Shown here piece by piece: positions 10,840 to 21,870 of a stretch of 64,000 nt of DNA. The notes under the pieces are model-generated. The model did no database searches. It was not told the DNA's origin and saw nothing but the letters and a program-made list of their open reading frames with translations. Made by a program: the position numbers and the translations under genes. Location of the stretch: positions 107,278,821 to 107,342,820 of the forward strand of contig JBCFYV010009882.1 of assembly GCA_039000515.1 (NCBI GenBank). Direction: 5' to 3'. How positions within the stretch are numbered: position 1 is the stretch's first letter; every line of letters starts with the position of its first letter. This stretch comes from Timema cristinae (taxonomy: Eukaryota; Arthropoda; Insecta; Phasmatodea; Timematidae).

Positions 10840-11279
10840 AATCATCATCATGAATGGTTTCTAGCCTGTGGCCATGTCTGTTTAGTAAAATGCCTCCCCT
10901 CTCTATTTTTCCTTATTCCTGCACTCTCTTCCTCTCACTTGCACACTTATTGCTATCTGTTCCTCACATCTCTTCCTAGGTCTCCCTTGCTGTGTCTTCC
11001 CTACATACTTCATATCCATTAATCTTCTTGAAATCCTCACCCCTTCCATCCTCATTACTTGGCCATACCATCTCATCCTATTTTCCTTTATTATCTCATG
11101 TACTCCCTGTACCCAACTCTGGACCTCACTTATTCATTTATTCACTATTTCTTCCGGTGACAGTCAGCATGCTCTTCAAAAACTTCATTCCCATGACCTC
11201 CACTTTCCTTTCTTTTTTATCCAAGTCCAGGTTTTTGCTGCATACGTAACTATGGGTATGAAGTATACTTTCCCTATAC
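10840..11279 (-). pseudogene. LINE reverse transcriptase, C-terminal end
   Basis: The 3' end of a non-LTR retrotransposon pol, read on the minus strand. After the hAT break it reads KKERKVEVMGMKFLKSMLTVTGRNSE and then NRMRWYGQVMRMEGV, a signature of many arthropod LINE C-termini (usual form RWYGHVMRM). GKTQQGRPRKRCEEQI follows. The text continues directly from the segment ending at 12304 once the hAT element at 11280-12303 is removed. Frameshifts and stops are present. The clade could be RTE- or Jockey-like; I cannot decide between them. Confidence 0.8.
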
Positions 11280-12303
11280 CAGAGATTCTTAAACTTATTA
11301 CACTCGTGACTCATTTTCGCTGAGACATTTTTACACAACCCTGGGTATTTAGGTATATAAAATAGGTATATACAAATCAAACATTTACTGATAGTAAATC
11401 ATTAAGCAATTTATTTTAAAATAATTATTTAGTATACATATAATTTATTATACCATTTTTATTTAAAGTCGAAAGCAAATTTGCATACTAGTGAGATGGA
11501 TTTACGTGTTTATTTTTACATAAATAATTAAATCTTGGCAGAATATTTGATACTGCAGGACGTAGGACATCTTCAACGTCTTTCAGAGTTGATTGATATT
11601 TTGATTTTATAATCGTCACTGCTGAGAACATTACTTCGCATTGATATATGGTACAAAGTGACAGAAGTATGTTTAGGGCCATTTCAGATATTGTTGGTAA
11701 TTCTTTCCTAAAACCAAGCCAAAATTCATTTAACGATTTCTTAGGAAACAGTTTTAAACCTGTGTCCCTTGATAACCCGGCAAATTCTTCTTGGCCTTTT
11801 AATGGCAGATGAATGACGGTTTTAATTTAATTTGAATATATTTTATGAGCCCAACTTTGTTCTTTAGAATCCAAATTTGAAGGGAAGTATTTCTGAAAGT
11901 GTGTCTCCATCACTTCAGATGATCAGTTATAGCTCTTGCGATTAAATCTTTCGTTTTGGATTTTTTTATTATTATAAAATAATCGGTAGCTTTAAACATA
12001 TCTAAAGAACCATTTTCCATCCTATTCTTCCATATGTTAACTTTTATAGTAAAACTTTCAGTTTTTTCTTTTAGCATGTTATAATTTACTGTATGTTCAG
12101 AACCAAGGCTGCAGTGAAGTCGTGCGATGCAACACGGGCGAGCACTGCCAGAAACACCTCGGATTCATTACGCGTTTGATTTTAAATTAATATTTTGTTG
12201 CTTTGCGCTCGAAAACCTTTTACTGTAGCCTAATTTTTCGCGACTTCAACATTAAGTTACTTGACTCCATTTGGTCTCGTGACCCCCAGTTTAGGAAGGC
12301 CTG
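11280..12303 (-). mobile_element. Non-autonomous hAT element with transposase C-terminal remnant
   Basis: A 1024-base element inserted in the LINE. The left end is CAGAGATTCTTAAACT and the right end read inward is CAGGCCTTCCTAAACT, 12 of 16 alike. It is flanked by CCCTATAC (11272-11279) and CACTATAC (12304-12311), an 8 bp duplication with one change, as hAT elements make. On the minus strand 11488-11682 encodes CEVMFSAVTIIKSKYQS and DVLRPAVSNILPRF, the hAT dimerisation region of the ZBED5/FAM200-like group. The catalytic part is missing, so this is an internal-deletion derivative that would need transposase in trans. Confidence 0.85.
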
Positions 12304-12837
12304 CACTATACAACACTTCCTTATACTTCAGGGAAGCTTCTCTTTCCCATAGGAGATCTTTTGCATATCTGTAGAAAACCTCTCTCTGTGCCCTCGTTTC
12401 ACTGTATCTTCTATGCTGCCTGCCCCCCTTTGCCTCAGTCATACTATTAAGATACTTTACACTCTTTGCTTCTTTCAACTCTACTCCATCCAGTTCTATC
12501 CCCTTTCTTGGCCCTGTTCTCTGCCATGTCATCCCCATCACTTCACTTTTCACCATACTAGATTTCATTCCACACTTTTTCACCTCCTCATTCATTCCCT
12601 GCATCTGTTCCTGTACTTCCTTTTCCTCCCATACCATCAAGTCATCCACGAGCATAATTGCTTTCATTTGCTCCTCACCCAATTTTACTGCCACACTATT
12701 CATTATCATTTACATCACCAATACAAACATTAATTATGATAGGGCACCTGCTTGACTCAATATTTTAGTTGGAATCACTCTGTCCACGCTCGCTCTGTAT
12801 ATACACAACTCACATTATTATCATACATATTCCTTAC
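12304..12837 (-). pseudogene. LINE reverse transcriptase, middle part
   Basis: The palm and thumb region of the same LINE, minus strand. It opens VRNMYDNNVSCVYTE just below 12838, then a degraded GALSPLLF block. The frame 12257-12709 gives MKAIMLVDDLMVWEEKEV, where LVDD stands for the catalytic FADD box with the aspartates kept, and KSVKYLNSM. It ends YKEVLYS against the hAT element and resumes at 11279. The preceding part of the same protein is at 40270-40889, separated by the 27.4 kb insertion. The last codons of the 12257-12709 frame belong to the hAT end. Confidence 0.85.
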
Positions 12838-13904
12838 CAGTAGCGTAATCTCTGGGTATGCTAGTCCTGCGCCGCATACCCAAAATGATATGGACTAGTT
12901 TTTTGTTTAATTCAATGCTGTCTGTGCGAACTGTGTAAACACTAATGTTTAAATTATTAATAAATATACATGGAATGAATTATTAATTTTAAAATTAATA
13001 TTGGTTCATATTCCAAAAATACTGTGCTTTAAGTAATTCTTCTTCCAAAAGGTTCTACTTGGTAGAATAAGAAACCCAGGGCTTGCTACTTAAAAACCGC
13101 AAGGCAAGCTAGGGAGTCTCTAATGCCCTTGCCCAATGTCTAGGGGGCTGCAACACATTCCTTTCCGCTCACCCATAAGTAATTGGCCAATGAGCTCGGG
13201 TTTTCACAACCCAGGTCATGCTGTTCCTGTGAAGCAAGCTATGCATAGTGCCAACTATTGAAAAAAGATTCAAGATCACAATGTTTATTTATTAAGCTAA
13301 TTTAGTGTAGTTTAAGTAAAATTACATAACATATATAAAAAATTATTTGCGAAATAATAGTTAGTATACGTAACAAGCATTAAATTATACACTAATTAAA
13401 AACATTGATTTATGTTTAGGTATATTTCCACTTGATATTATCGATAATATTTAATATAATGAGTCCTTTTTTTCTTTAATTCTTTCTTTATTTTTGTAGT
13501 GCAATATATATTCCTTAAACTTAATGTCGGTACTTCATTAGCCATCCCCCAGTTTATGAAAAAAATACAAAAATCTTTGTATGGAACTGTGCGCTTCACA
13601 GTGCCAGCGACGTGGTGTTTGACTGTTGTGCGCATGCGAACATAGGAGGAGGTGAGAAGGAAGGCGGGACTGCCAGGTAGAGAGAACACTGTTGCTCTCA
13701 CAGTGCTGGCTCTGGCGTGATGGTGGAAGGACGGTTTTTTTTTTACTAAGTGTGTGTTGTGTTTAAAAACCGTGTACCATATTTTTGAATGTGATAAAGT
13801 GTAGAAGAGTGTATAATTATATTATTATTCTGCTTCCAGCTATTCTATTGGATTCTTTTTTTTTTTTTTCGTTTTTTTTTATTTAACAAAAATACTAAAT
13901 GCGT
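12838..13904. other. Left part of the 27.4 kb block, no recognised gene
   Basis: Starts with the hAT-type end, then a short inverted GGGTATGC/GCATACCC pair at 12855-12881. Unassigned sequence of more balanced composition follows at 13050-13260 and 13590-13735. A 9-base T run is at about 13734. A minus-strand frame of 87 codons at 13438-13701 has no recognisable domain. Confidence 0.4.
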
Positions 13905-14218
13905 TTGCAGTACTTTCAATGGAGAAAAATTTCCTCAATTGTCATCCAGAGATCAAGGAAAGAATTATTGAACTTTTTGCGCAAATTAAAACAAGAAGAA
14001 TGGATTTCATTTTTAAATGAATAGATCAAGCTTGAACTCTAACAATTTAAGTTAAAGTAAGTAAAACAGTTTGGTGTTTTGGTTAAGATTTTATAAAGTT
14101 CCTAAATAAATGTTCTTTTTATACATGTTTTTTTTTTCCTTTTACACAATTTTAAAACAAAGGCTAAACCTTTTCTGGAACCCCCACCACCACTAATTTT
14201 AGCTACGAGCCGCCACTG
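13905..14218 (+). pseudogene. hAT transposase C-terminal exon and right terminus, remnant
   Basis: After a T-rich tract and TTTGCAG (an acceptor-like AG at 13909-13910) the frame reads VLSMEKNFLNCHPEIKERII and ends KTRRMDFIFK before a stop at about 14019. The LS-EK and RRMDFI-K blocks resemble the C-terminus of TTF/ZMYM1-type hAT transposases. About 200 bases later the sequence ends in GCCGCCACTG, which read inward is CAGTGGCGGCTCGTAGC, a typical terminus of that group. The left end and the rest of the transposase are not seen, and no matching 8 bp duplication was found. It may be a remnant of the original element of this block or a separate one. Confidence 0.5.
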
Positions 14219-16416
14219 GCTGGTGACGAGGCTACTTTAATGTCATTCGACCATCAAAATTTTATTGCATTATTTTAATAAGTGTATAAATATAAGCTAT
14301 AAATATTGATTCAATTATTTCAAATCATTACAGTTATCGAGTAATAAGCAGTTAAACTTGCTATTTTATCCATTTTGCGTACTTATTTTAAGGTAAAGTA
14401 GTTAATGCATAGGTATTAAATTTATTCTAGCTAGACATGTATATGAAGTGTATTTAATGAAGTAGTTACAAGATCTTAAATAAATATAGTTTTTAGTCTA
14501 TAAGATATTTAATAATTGTAAATTTACATGATTTTTAATCTTATAGAAGTATTTTTCGTTTTATACCCTGATACTTCTATTTTATATCCTTTTATAGTAC
14601 ATATTGTCGTTATTTCAATTTTGTTTGTTTTATTAAACTAACTCTACTTTTTTATTTAATTTCTGACACTAAATTGATCAATGTAAATGTAAATTTGTTA
14701 TGTCTATTTCCTGAAACTTCTTTCTTTGACTGTACCTACCAATAACACAGACTAGCCGAACAAGGAAGGGTCGAGCCATCTCTACTAATGACTCATCCTA
14801 GAGTGTTTATTTTTAGCACCACATCTTACTACCTGAATGCAGAGTTGCGACATTTATTTTGTCTGTATTTCCTTCCGGCACTTGGATAATATTTTACTGT
14901 GTTAGTTTTGCTCTTCAACTCAAAGTGTCAAAGGAACTCATAGCTTGGTGCATCAAAACGCGTCTTGATTTTAAACCTATTGCTTATCTGAATATTACAA
15001 TTAACTTCATGAATGTATAAAAATATATGCGTTTCACTTTTATTACTGGTTGTAAATTGAACACTAAACAGTATATACAAATCTTAAACGTGATAAAAAA
15101 AAATCTAATTTCACATGAGTACTGCATGTCTTTAGGTATTTTCCGATATCCGATATGGTTTTATGTCCCAGGGCCTTGTTACCACTGGTTCATAATCTGC
15201 TATTGTTTGATGTCCCGGGGCCTTGTTACCACTGGCTAATAATCTCCTATTGTTTGATGTTCTGGGGCCTTGTTACCACTGGTTCATAATTGTTGCTAAA
15301 TATACAAATAATATACCACAATAAAGTGATTTCAACTTCAAAAACGTTTAAATTTCCCAATTTGAAAGCGAAATAATATTACGACGCACACGTTTTTACA
15401 ATATTTATGTAATTTTTCTATTACAAATCTGATCTTGTATTTACATTTTTCAGAATTGTTGTGTTTTCAGCACATTTGTGTTCGTGTCCTGGAGAGATAG
15501 CTTAAAGTATATTTAAAATTAAGATTTACCTATTCTTAATTAGGCCTAATACATAATAATTATATAAGTTGTATACAGTAGATAGAGGAAAATGTATATT
15601 TAAGGCCATATGTACAGAAATTTTTTTTTCGTCATTCGAAAGAGTTTTATTCTATGAAATATTAAACATCAAAAATTTATTTTTAACTATTTTTATTCAA
15701 GAGCTATGAGGGTAAGAAACTTCAATTTTTACGTTTTCCAAATCAAGTTTTAGGCTAAACTTTTTGAAATAAAATTTTGAAAATTAAAATTTAGTATCTT
15801 TAATGCTATACCTATTTGATAAAGCTGGGATTTTACCGTAGTTATTAGCATACTCTATATAAATATACTCAAAGTTCCCTTAAAATCAACACAATTCAAC
15901 AATTGTTTATTAATATTAATTCATCTATAAATATATAATATTAGTATTCATGCGATGTATTGATGTGTATACTTAAGATTAAAAATATATTCAGATTTAA
16001 ATATGCAAATTTTTACTGAATAACTTGATTTGCGTATGACATAAAAATATGCACTGAAATTCCAAGTTTGCTCGCGATATCAAAACTTTGTAGGGAAGTG
16101 TAGCTTAGTCGACAAGAACGGGTGATAGCCCGCCTCCACAGCAGTTACTCCGCTGTATTATCACAGACACACAAGTAATCTGCAGTCCTTGCGAGATTCG
16201 AGATTTCTGTTTGAACGATCATTCACAAGTTGTCTCTTAAAATAGTTAGACTCATTAATAATAATATTTAGAAACGCGTCTTACTAACCGTTCGGGTAGA
16301 ATCATATTGTAGTGATATTAATATTTATACCACTATCAGGGTTATTTCATTATTAAAACATGTTGTAGTAATTTTTAGATTTGTGTTTTATTTGTGATCT
16401 CTGTGAACCGTAAACA

Positions 16417-16420
<4 letters not shown>
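14219..16420. other. AT-rich DNA with one short tandem repeat
   Basis: No coding signature. The only structure seen is the threefold repeat at 15165-15295. AGACTAGCC and CTTCCGGCA-type islands around 14750-14880 are somewhat less AT-rich but show no known family. Confidence 0.4.
15165..15295 (+). repeat. Threefold tandem repeat of about 47 bases
   Basis: Three units, each containing GGGCCTTGTTACCACTGG, begin at about 15171, 15217 and 15264. The spacer is TTCATAATCTGCTATTGTTTG or close to it. Copies differ by a few bases. The function is unknown. Confidence 0.8.

Positions 16421-16475
<55 letters not shown>
16421..16475. repeat. (AT)n microsatellite
   Basis: About 27 uninterrupted AT dinucleotides, followed by an AT-rich spacer that folds back on itself. 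Confidence 0.95.
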
Positions 16476-16479
<4 letters not shown>

Positions 16480-16709
16480 TTAAAAAAAATAATTATTAAA
16501 ATAATAAACAATGGTTCCTTCCATCACAACCTGGAAAACGTCAAGCTTTGAAACCGAGTACGGGCATAATATAATGTATTATATAGGCAGATAGGCTTTA
16601 TGTTTGTTTTATATGTTAGGGGTTTCCAGAATCAGTAATATAGAATATACCCCTACCAGAAATCGATCCGAAGCTCTTTGCACTGTAGACCACCCCGCTG
16701 GATGAGTTA

Positions 16710-16895
16710 TTATTATTATTATTATTATTATTATTGCACCACGTCTTACTACCCGTTCGGGTTATACGCACTTACGTAATGTGTAATGGTAGGAAGATTG
16801 TGAGATGAAATGGAGGACCTACATTTTTACGGGAATCCGAACCACGGTGGGGCCTGGCATTCCTCACATTCAAAGCGACTGAGTTAACATGTCGG
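16710..16895 (-). repeat. tRNA-derived SINE, family A-like, minus strand
   Basis: An (ATT)n tract followed by the shared tail GCACCACGTCTTACTACCCG and the family A body (GGAGGACCTAC, GAACCACGGTGG, CCTGGCATTCC). The head is not the usual family A head: it ends GACTGAGTTAACATGTCGGG, like the head of the SINE at 24152. This may be a mosaic or a truncated copy. Confidence 0.75.
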
Positions 16896-16980
16896 GCTAA
16901 ATACTATAATTATATCAATTTATAGCCTGTTTTTTCTTACGTTCTCCCCAAACTGTCAAACTTTTAATTGAGTGGCCTTT

Positions 16981-17285
16981 ATTATTATTATTATTATTAT
17001 TTTTATTTATTATTATTTATTAGAAGCGTCTTACTACCCTTTTTCGGGTTTTTTACGCACTTACGCAAAATGTTAATGGTAGGGGTGTTTTTTAAGATGA
17101 AATGGAGGACCTACAGTTTAAGTGGAATCCGAACCACGGTGGTGACCTGGCATTCCCCACATTCACAAGAGTCTTTCAAAGGGGAAGAAGGGTTTGGTAA
17201 TCAGATAAATCTTTGCCGGGACCGAGGATTGAACCCCGGGCCGCCCACTGAAGTCTGACATTACCCCTAAACCACCAGGTCACCC
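16981..17285 (-). repeat. tRNA-derived SINE, family A, minus strand
   Basis: A full-length copy. On the minus strand it has a tRNA-like head with a B-box-like GGGGTTCAATCC, the body found at 38078, 39509 and 53906, the shared tail and an (AAT)n 3' end. Flanks GAGTGGCCTTT (16970-16980) and GAGTGGCCCTT (17286-17296) are the target duplication with one change. The 96-codon frame across it is not a gene. Confidence 0.9.
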
Positions 17286-17917
17286 GAGTGGCCCTTGAAA
17301 ATATGCTTGTAAGAAATAATTATTTTATCGCCTTAAAATTGTGTGATGCAAGAAATTCGTTTAAGCTTGCAATTTTTCCAGATTTTATATTGCTTAAATT
17401 TTTTAAAATTCTATTGGTTATTTAGAATTTTTCTGTTAATTCCAACTAAAAAGGGGATAATTAGGTAAGTTAAACGTTGTTAGCTCCCATATAAGAGTTA
17501 TAATGATGATGTGCCAATTAGTAGATATCCTGTTGGGGGACCTAAAAAAATAGAAAGGTATAGTGTTAATTATTTATGCATTTTTTAACTCACTTAGAGA
17601 GTAATTTTAGGCCCAAGTATGATATTATGTAGCAATTGATGTTTGCATTTGCAAGGTGTGGTACTTTGAATTTACCTCAATTGAAAACCGCATTTACTAT
17701 TGTAACGACAGTCTTTCTAAGATTTTTTTTTATTATTTTTTTGAAAAATAATTAATAAAATAATTAATTTCATTCACTAAGGAATGTTTTTTATTACATA
17801 GACTCATAAAAAATTTGTGTGAGAGAGAGAACGATTTTTATTTGGATTAATTTAATCAAAATAACTGAAACATTCTTATCCAAATTTAAAAGATTTAATA
17901 ATAATAAAAAATAATAA

Positions 17918-18092
17918 TAATATTTGCACCACGTTTTTCTACCCCTTGGGGTTTTATACGCTTTATGTACTAATACGCAAAGGATTAGATTGGGAAGGTT
18001 CACCCGCTGAGATTTAAAACCTCGATTCCCGTCCTCAGCATTTCGAGCTCAACACAAGGCGTTAGAAAATCCGCCACCGTGGCGGGTAAATA
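17918..18092 (-). repeat. tRNA-derived SINE, family B, minus strand, degraded
   Basis: An ATA-repeat end, the tail GCACCACGTTTTTCTACCCC and a head with GATTCCCGTCCTCAGC and CCGCCACCGTGGCGGGT. The head matches the plus-strand copy at 32733-32985 (GACTGCTGAGGACGGGGAG), with more changes. Confidence 0.75.
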
Positions 18093-18929
18093 AGATTTAA
18101 CTTATATTTTAATCGCTCCCCAAAATGTTTTTTAGACCTTTGAATTATTTAGTGATTGGTTTTGAGGTTTGAGTTATTTAGGGTGCAAGGAGAAGGAAAA
18201 CAAAATTTTATAGTAAATGCCCATATTTACTTGGGATGGGTTGGAAAAAACATAGAAAGAGAACACATGTGGAAACCCACCTAAAAATTTGTAAAAATTA
18301 TAATTTTTTATTTGACTAGGTAAATTATTAATAAACCACCTTTTTTAATTGTAAACTCGAGTTTTATTGCTGCAAGTTCCTAGATTTTTTTGAATACTTA
18401 TTTTCTACCTGATTCCCCAACCGATTCAAGTCCTTATCGAAGTTTGGCTTTAATAATATATCTCACTTTTAAATAAAAATATTATTATATGTACATGACT
18501 TGCAAAAAATTAAAAACGTAATCCCCAGTTTTGTTCAATTTTCTCTCTTGGTGTATATATATTAAAAATTACAGCTTATATTGTTTTTATAAAAATATTT
18601 TCTTTTTTAATCGCTTTATCTCTAAGAAAATACTTTTGGCCTGGTTTTTATTAAAAATAAATAATATACATTTAAAAATGATAATTTAGGCCCTAATACC
18701 GATTCAAATTTCCAAAGCTCTGAAGATGATAGTTGTGAGAATAGTTCAATAGAAAATTAAGAATTTTGAGTTGTTAGGAAAAGTGACGATGACATACCTA
18801 GATTATTGTAAAAAGATACCTCCGTCAAAAAAAATATAACAGGAATATGGATAGATATTTAATATTTTCTAAAATAATCCCACAATTTGTACCATGGGTA
18901 GGTCCCAAAACTGTAAAAAAAAAACGTCC
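18093..18929. other. AT-rich DNA, no gene seen
   Basis: Long A and T runs, no open frame of note and no repeat recognised. It leads into the repeat array that starts at about 18930. Confidence 0.4.
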
Positions 18930-21870
18930 GCGAAGTTCCCCTTCCCCATTTAAAATTCAAGTTTTTTTTTTTGCAATGTTTGTTTTTCGCTTGTTGCAGT
19001 TTTCCACAAATTTTTCTTTGTTTTTTTTTGATAGGCCCACAAATGATAAGTCTTACATTGGTGGGGGCCAACCTTAAACGGTAACACCCCCCGGCCCTCC
19101 CCGCCCCCCCGCACCCCCCACACACACTTTGAAAAAATCACATTTTATGTTTTCCGATCGTTTGTTTCCGGATTATCCGCAAAAAAGGTTCGTTTGTTCT
19201 GCATTTGTTCTTGCACAAATGGGAATGAATTGTGACATTTGCTTACTGTGAGGGGCCAACTTTACGGTAGCCCCTCCACTTTGAAAAATTCATGTATTTA
19301 CTATTGCATTCGTTGTTTCGGATTGTCCAGAAAAAATTTCGTTTTTTCCGTTTTGATGGCCCACAATGGTATGTTTACATTGGTAGTGCCAATTTACGAT
19401 ATTCCCCTCACTTTTAAAGAAATAAAAATTTTTATGGTTGCGACATTTATTTCGGATTTTTTAAAAAAAAAAATTTTTACCTTTTGATACGTCCCCCAAA
19501 ATTAGCTATACTTTAATTTGACATTCATGAATTCCCCTTCCCCTCTTTTAAAAACAATTTTTTTTTGATTACAATACTTTTTCCCTTTCGTTAGTTCCGG
19601 ATTGTTCCGCAAAAAAAAAAAATCTTTTTTTCCGTTTTGATATGTCACAAATGATATGTTTATTTGTATCTCCACGAAGCTGCCTCACCATCTTTTCCCC
19701 CTAAAAACTTTAAAAAATAAAATTTTATGATTGCAATTTTTGTTTCTTCGTTTGTTTTCCGATTGTTCAGGAAAAAAAAGTTTGATATGTCTTTTATCCC
19801 CATAAATTGTTGTTTACATTGCACGTCAATGAAGTTGACTCCCTTCCCCCATCTTTTAAAAATCCATATTTTTTTATGATTGCAATAATTTTGTTCTTCG
19901 TTTGTTCCGGAAGGTTCCTGAAAAAACGCACATTCGTTTTGACAGGACAACACAAGATTTATTTACACTAGGAGGGAGATTGACGCTCTATGGCAACCAT
20001 ATTTCCACATGAACATACAACTATTAAAAATAGTATTTTATCTTTTCAAACAATAATACGTTCTTGGTTAGTTTTAAATTTATTTTTGCGAAGATTTCCA
20101 TTTATTCCTTTGTAAAGCCTCGATAATTTTTTCTAGTAGTAGCTCTCTCACATTTCAAAACTTGAACATTTTTTGTTTAAAGTTTGTTTTTTTTTTGTTT
20201 GAGTTCCTTAACATGTTTATCTTTATTTCGTTCTGATTTCTTTTAAAAATGTGTTTTATTTCATGTTGATTTGTTTTAAAATTACTATATTTTTTATCAC
20301 TATGCTAAGCTCCATTTCCCACCTCAACTGGATAAAATAAACAAAATTTTTATTTTTTATTTTAAAACTTTATTAGTTTGTTCCCCGATTATTGTGCTTA
20401 TATTTTAGTTTGTTAGTTCTTAGATCTCTTACAAACGCTAAATAAAATAGTGTCACTAAGATGATGCCTTTTGTATGTGCGACCTGTAAAGAATGTCCCA
20501 CCCTCTGTGTCAAAGTATGAAAAATAATGTCTTTGATTCGCTCACTATGCACAAAAAAAGCAATAAAACGCGGAGAACTCGAAATACAAAAACTTTGGTC
20601 TTAACTTATTGCATGCCATAAAAACTCATAGTAAAGAAAAGTATTTTTTAGGCCTTACTTCCTCCTAAGCTTTTAAAATTTTGGTTTCGTCTAATTGGGC
20701 TGTTGTGAAATTACCGAAAGATACCCTCCTTCCCTCACCCCCTCAAGAGAGCTCATAACTAGGTTATCATAAAGTATTGACATGCCCCTCCTTTTGTTTG
20801 TATATTATGTTATGAGTAGTAAATAGTACCTTTTACCGCAAAGAGACATAATTTGGAAGAAATGTCAATTATTCCAACTGACACAAAAAAGACTAAGAAA
20901 AATCCTCGACAGTAAAAATTATTTTTTTCAAATCAAAGTTTACTAACGGACCTAGAATAAATTTTCAAAAAATTATTAAAATATCTATAGAATAGCCTGA
21001 AATTCTAAAAAATGCTAAAAATTTGCCAAAAAAAAACCAAACTAAGAAATTAAACAAAAAATCGAAATGAATGCACAGAACTAAAATCAAACACGTGCCT
21101 TTACAAAAGGAAAATAAAAAAAGCTATGCAATAAGTCTTTTAACAGCTAAACTCTTGCATTCTGGTAAATATAATATTGATTTACAAAAATTTTTTTTAA
21201 AAAAATCCCCTCCCATCTTTTAAATTTCAGCGTCTAATTGTTTATGTAATTTTACAAACTGACAAACAAATAGGATACATAGTTCATTTTCAAATTATTT
21301 ATCATTCCTACAACTATTTGATTAAAAACAATAGCTTTGAGTATTTATGATTATAAATATCGATATCATTTAAAAATACTAATTTAACATAAGTCGCCTC
21401 GATCTTATTCAAACCAGAATGGGCTACCTTGAAGTTGGCCCCTCTTCCCCCAATGTAAACATACTATTTGTGGGTTTTTCAAAAACAGAACAAGCAAAAA
21501 CATGTGTCAACAATCCGGAACAAGCGAGGAACAAACTATTGCAATCAAAACGCCATGAATTTTCAAAAGTGTGTGGGGGGGGGAGAGTTTCCATGAAGTT
21601 GGCCCCTCATGAGTAAAGAAAGTGTCAAATTTACGTCCTATTTGTGCAAGAACAAATACACAGCAAACGAAACTTTTTGCGGAACAATTCGGAACAAACA
21701 ATGAAACAATGAAAATGTCAATTTTCCAAATGTATGGGGGGGGAGGTCTACCGTAAAGATTCTCCCCCCAATATAATAAGCATATCATTTTTGGGTTTAT
21801 CAAAATGGAACAAACGAAAATCTTCACGGAACAATCCAGAACATAGATTGTAATCATAAAATCTTGACCT
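18930..21870. repeat. Inverted arrays of ~150 bp repeats (foldback-like structure)
   Basis: The left arm (about 18930-19985) holds roughly seven degenerate units of about 150 bases. Each has TGATTGCAAT, TTTGTTCCGGATTGTTCCGC with an A run, GATATGTCACAAATGATATG, TACATTG and a C-rich block with a CAACTTTACGGTA-type motif. The right arm (about 21410-21870) holds three units of the same sequence in the opposite orientation (CGGAACAATCC, CCAATGTAAACATACTAT, GAAGTTGGCCCCTC). About 1.4 kb of unrelated AT-rich sequence separates the arms. Tandem subrepeats in inverted arms are the hallmark of foldback elements. No transposase is seen, and terminal duplications were not found. Open frames here are shadows of the repeats. 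Confidence 0.7.

Noticed and set aside
12838..14218. A small hAT element formed by the ends at 12838 and 14218
   Set aside because: The bases after 14218 (GCTGGTGA) do not match the left flank TTCCTTAC, while those after 40269 do, and the LINE continues there.
21419..21857. Open frames in the foldback-like right arm
   Set aside because: They run through degenerate tandem repeats with homopolymers and match no protein family.
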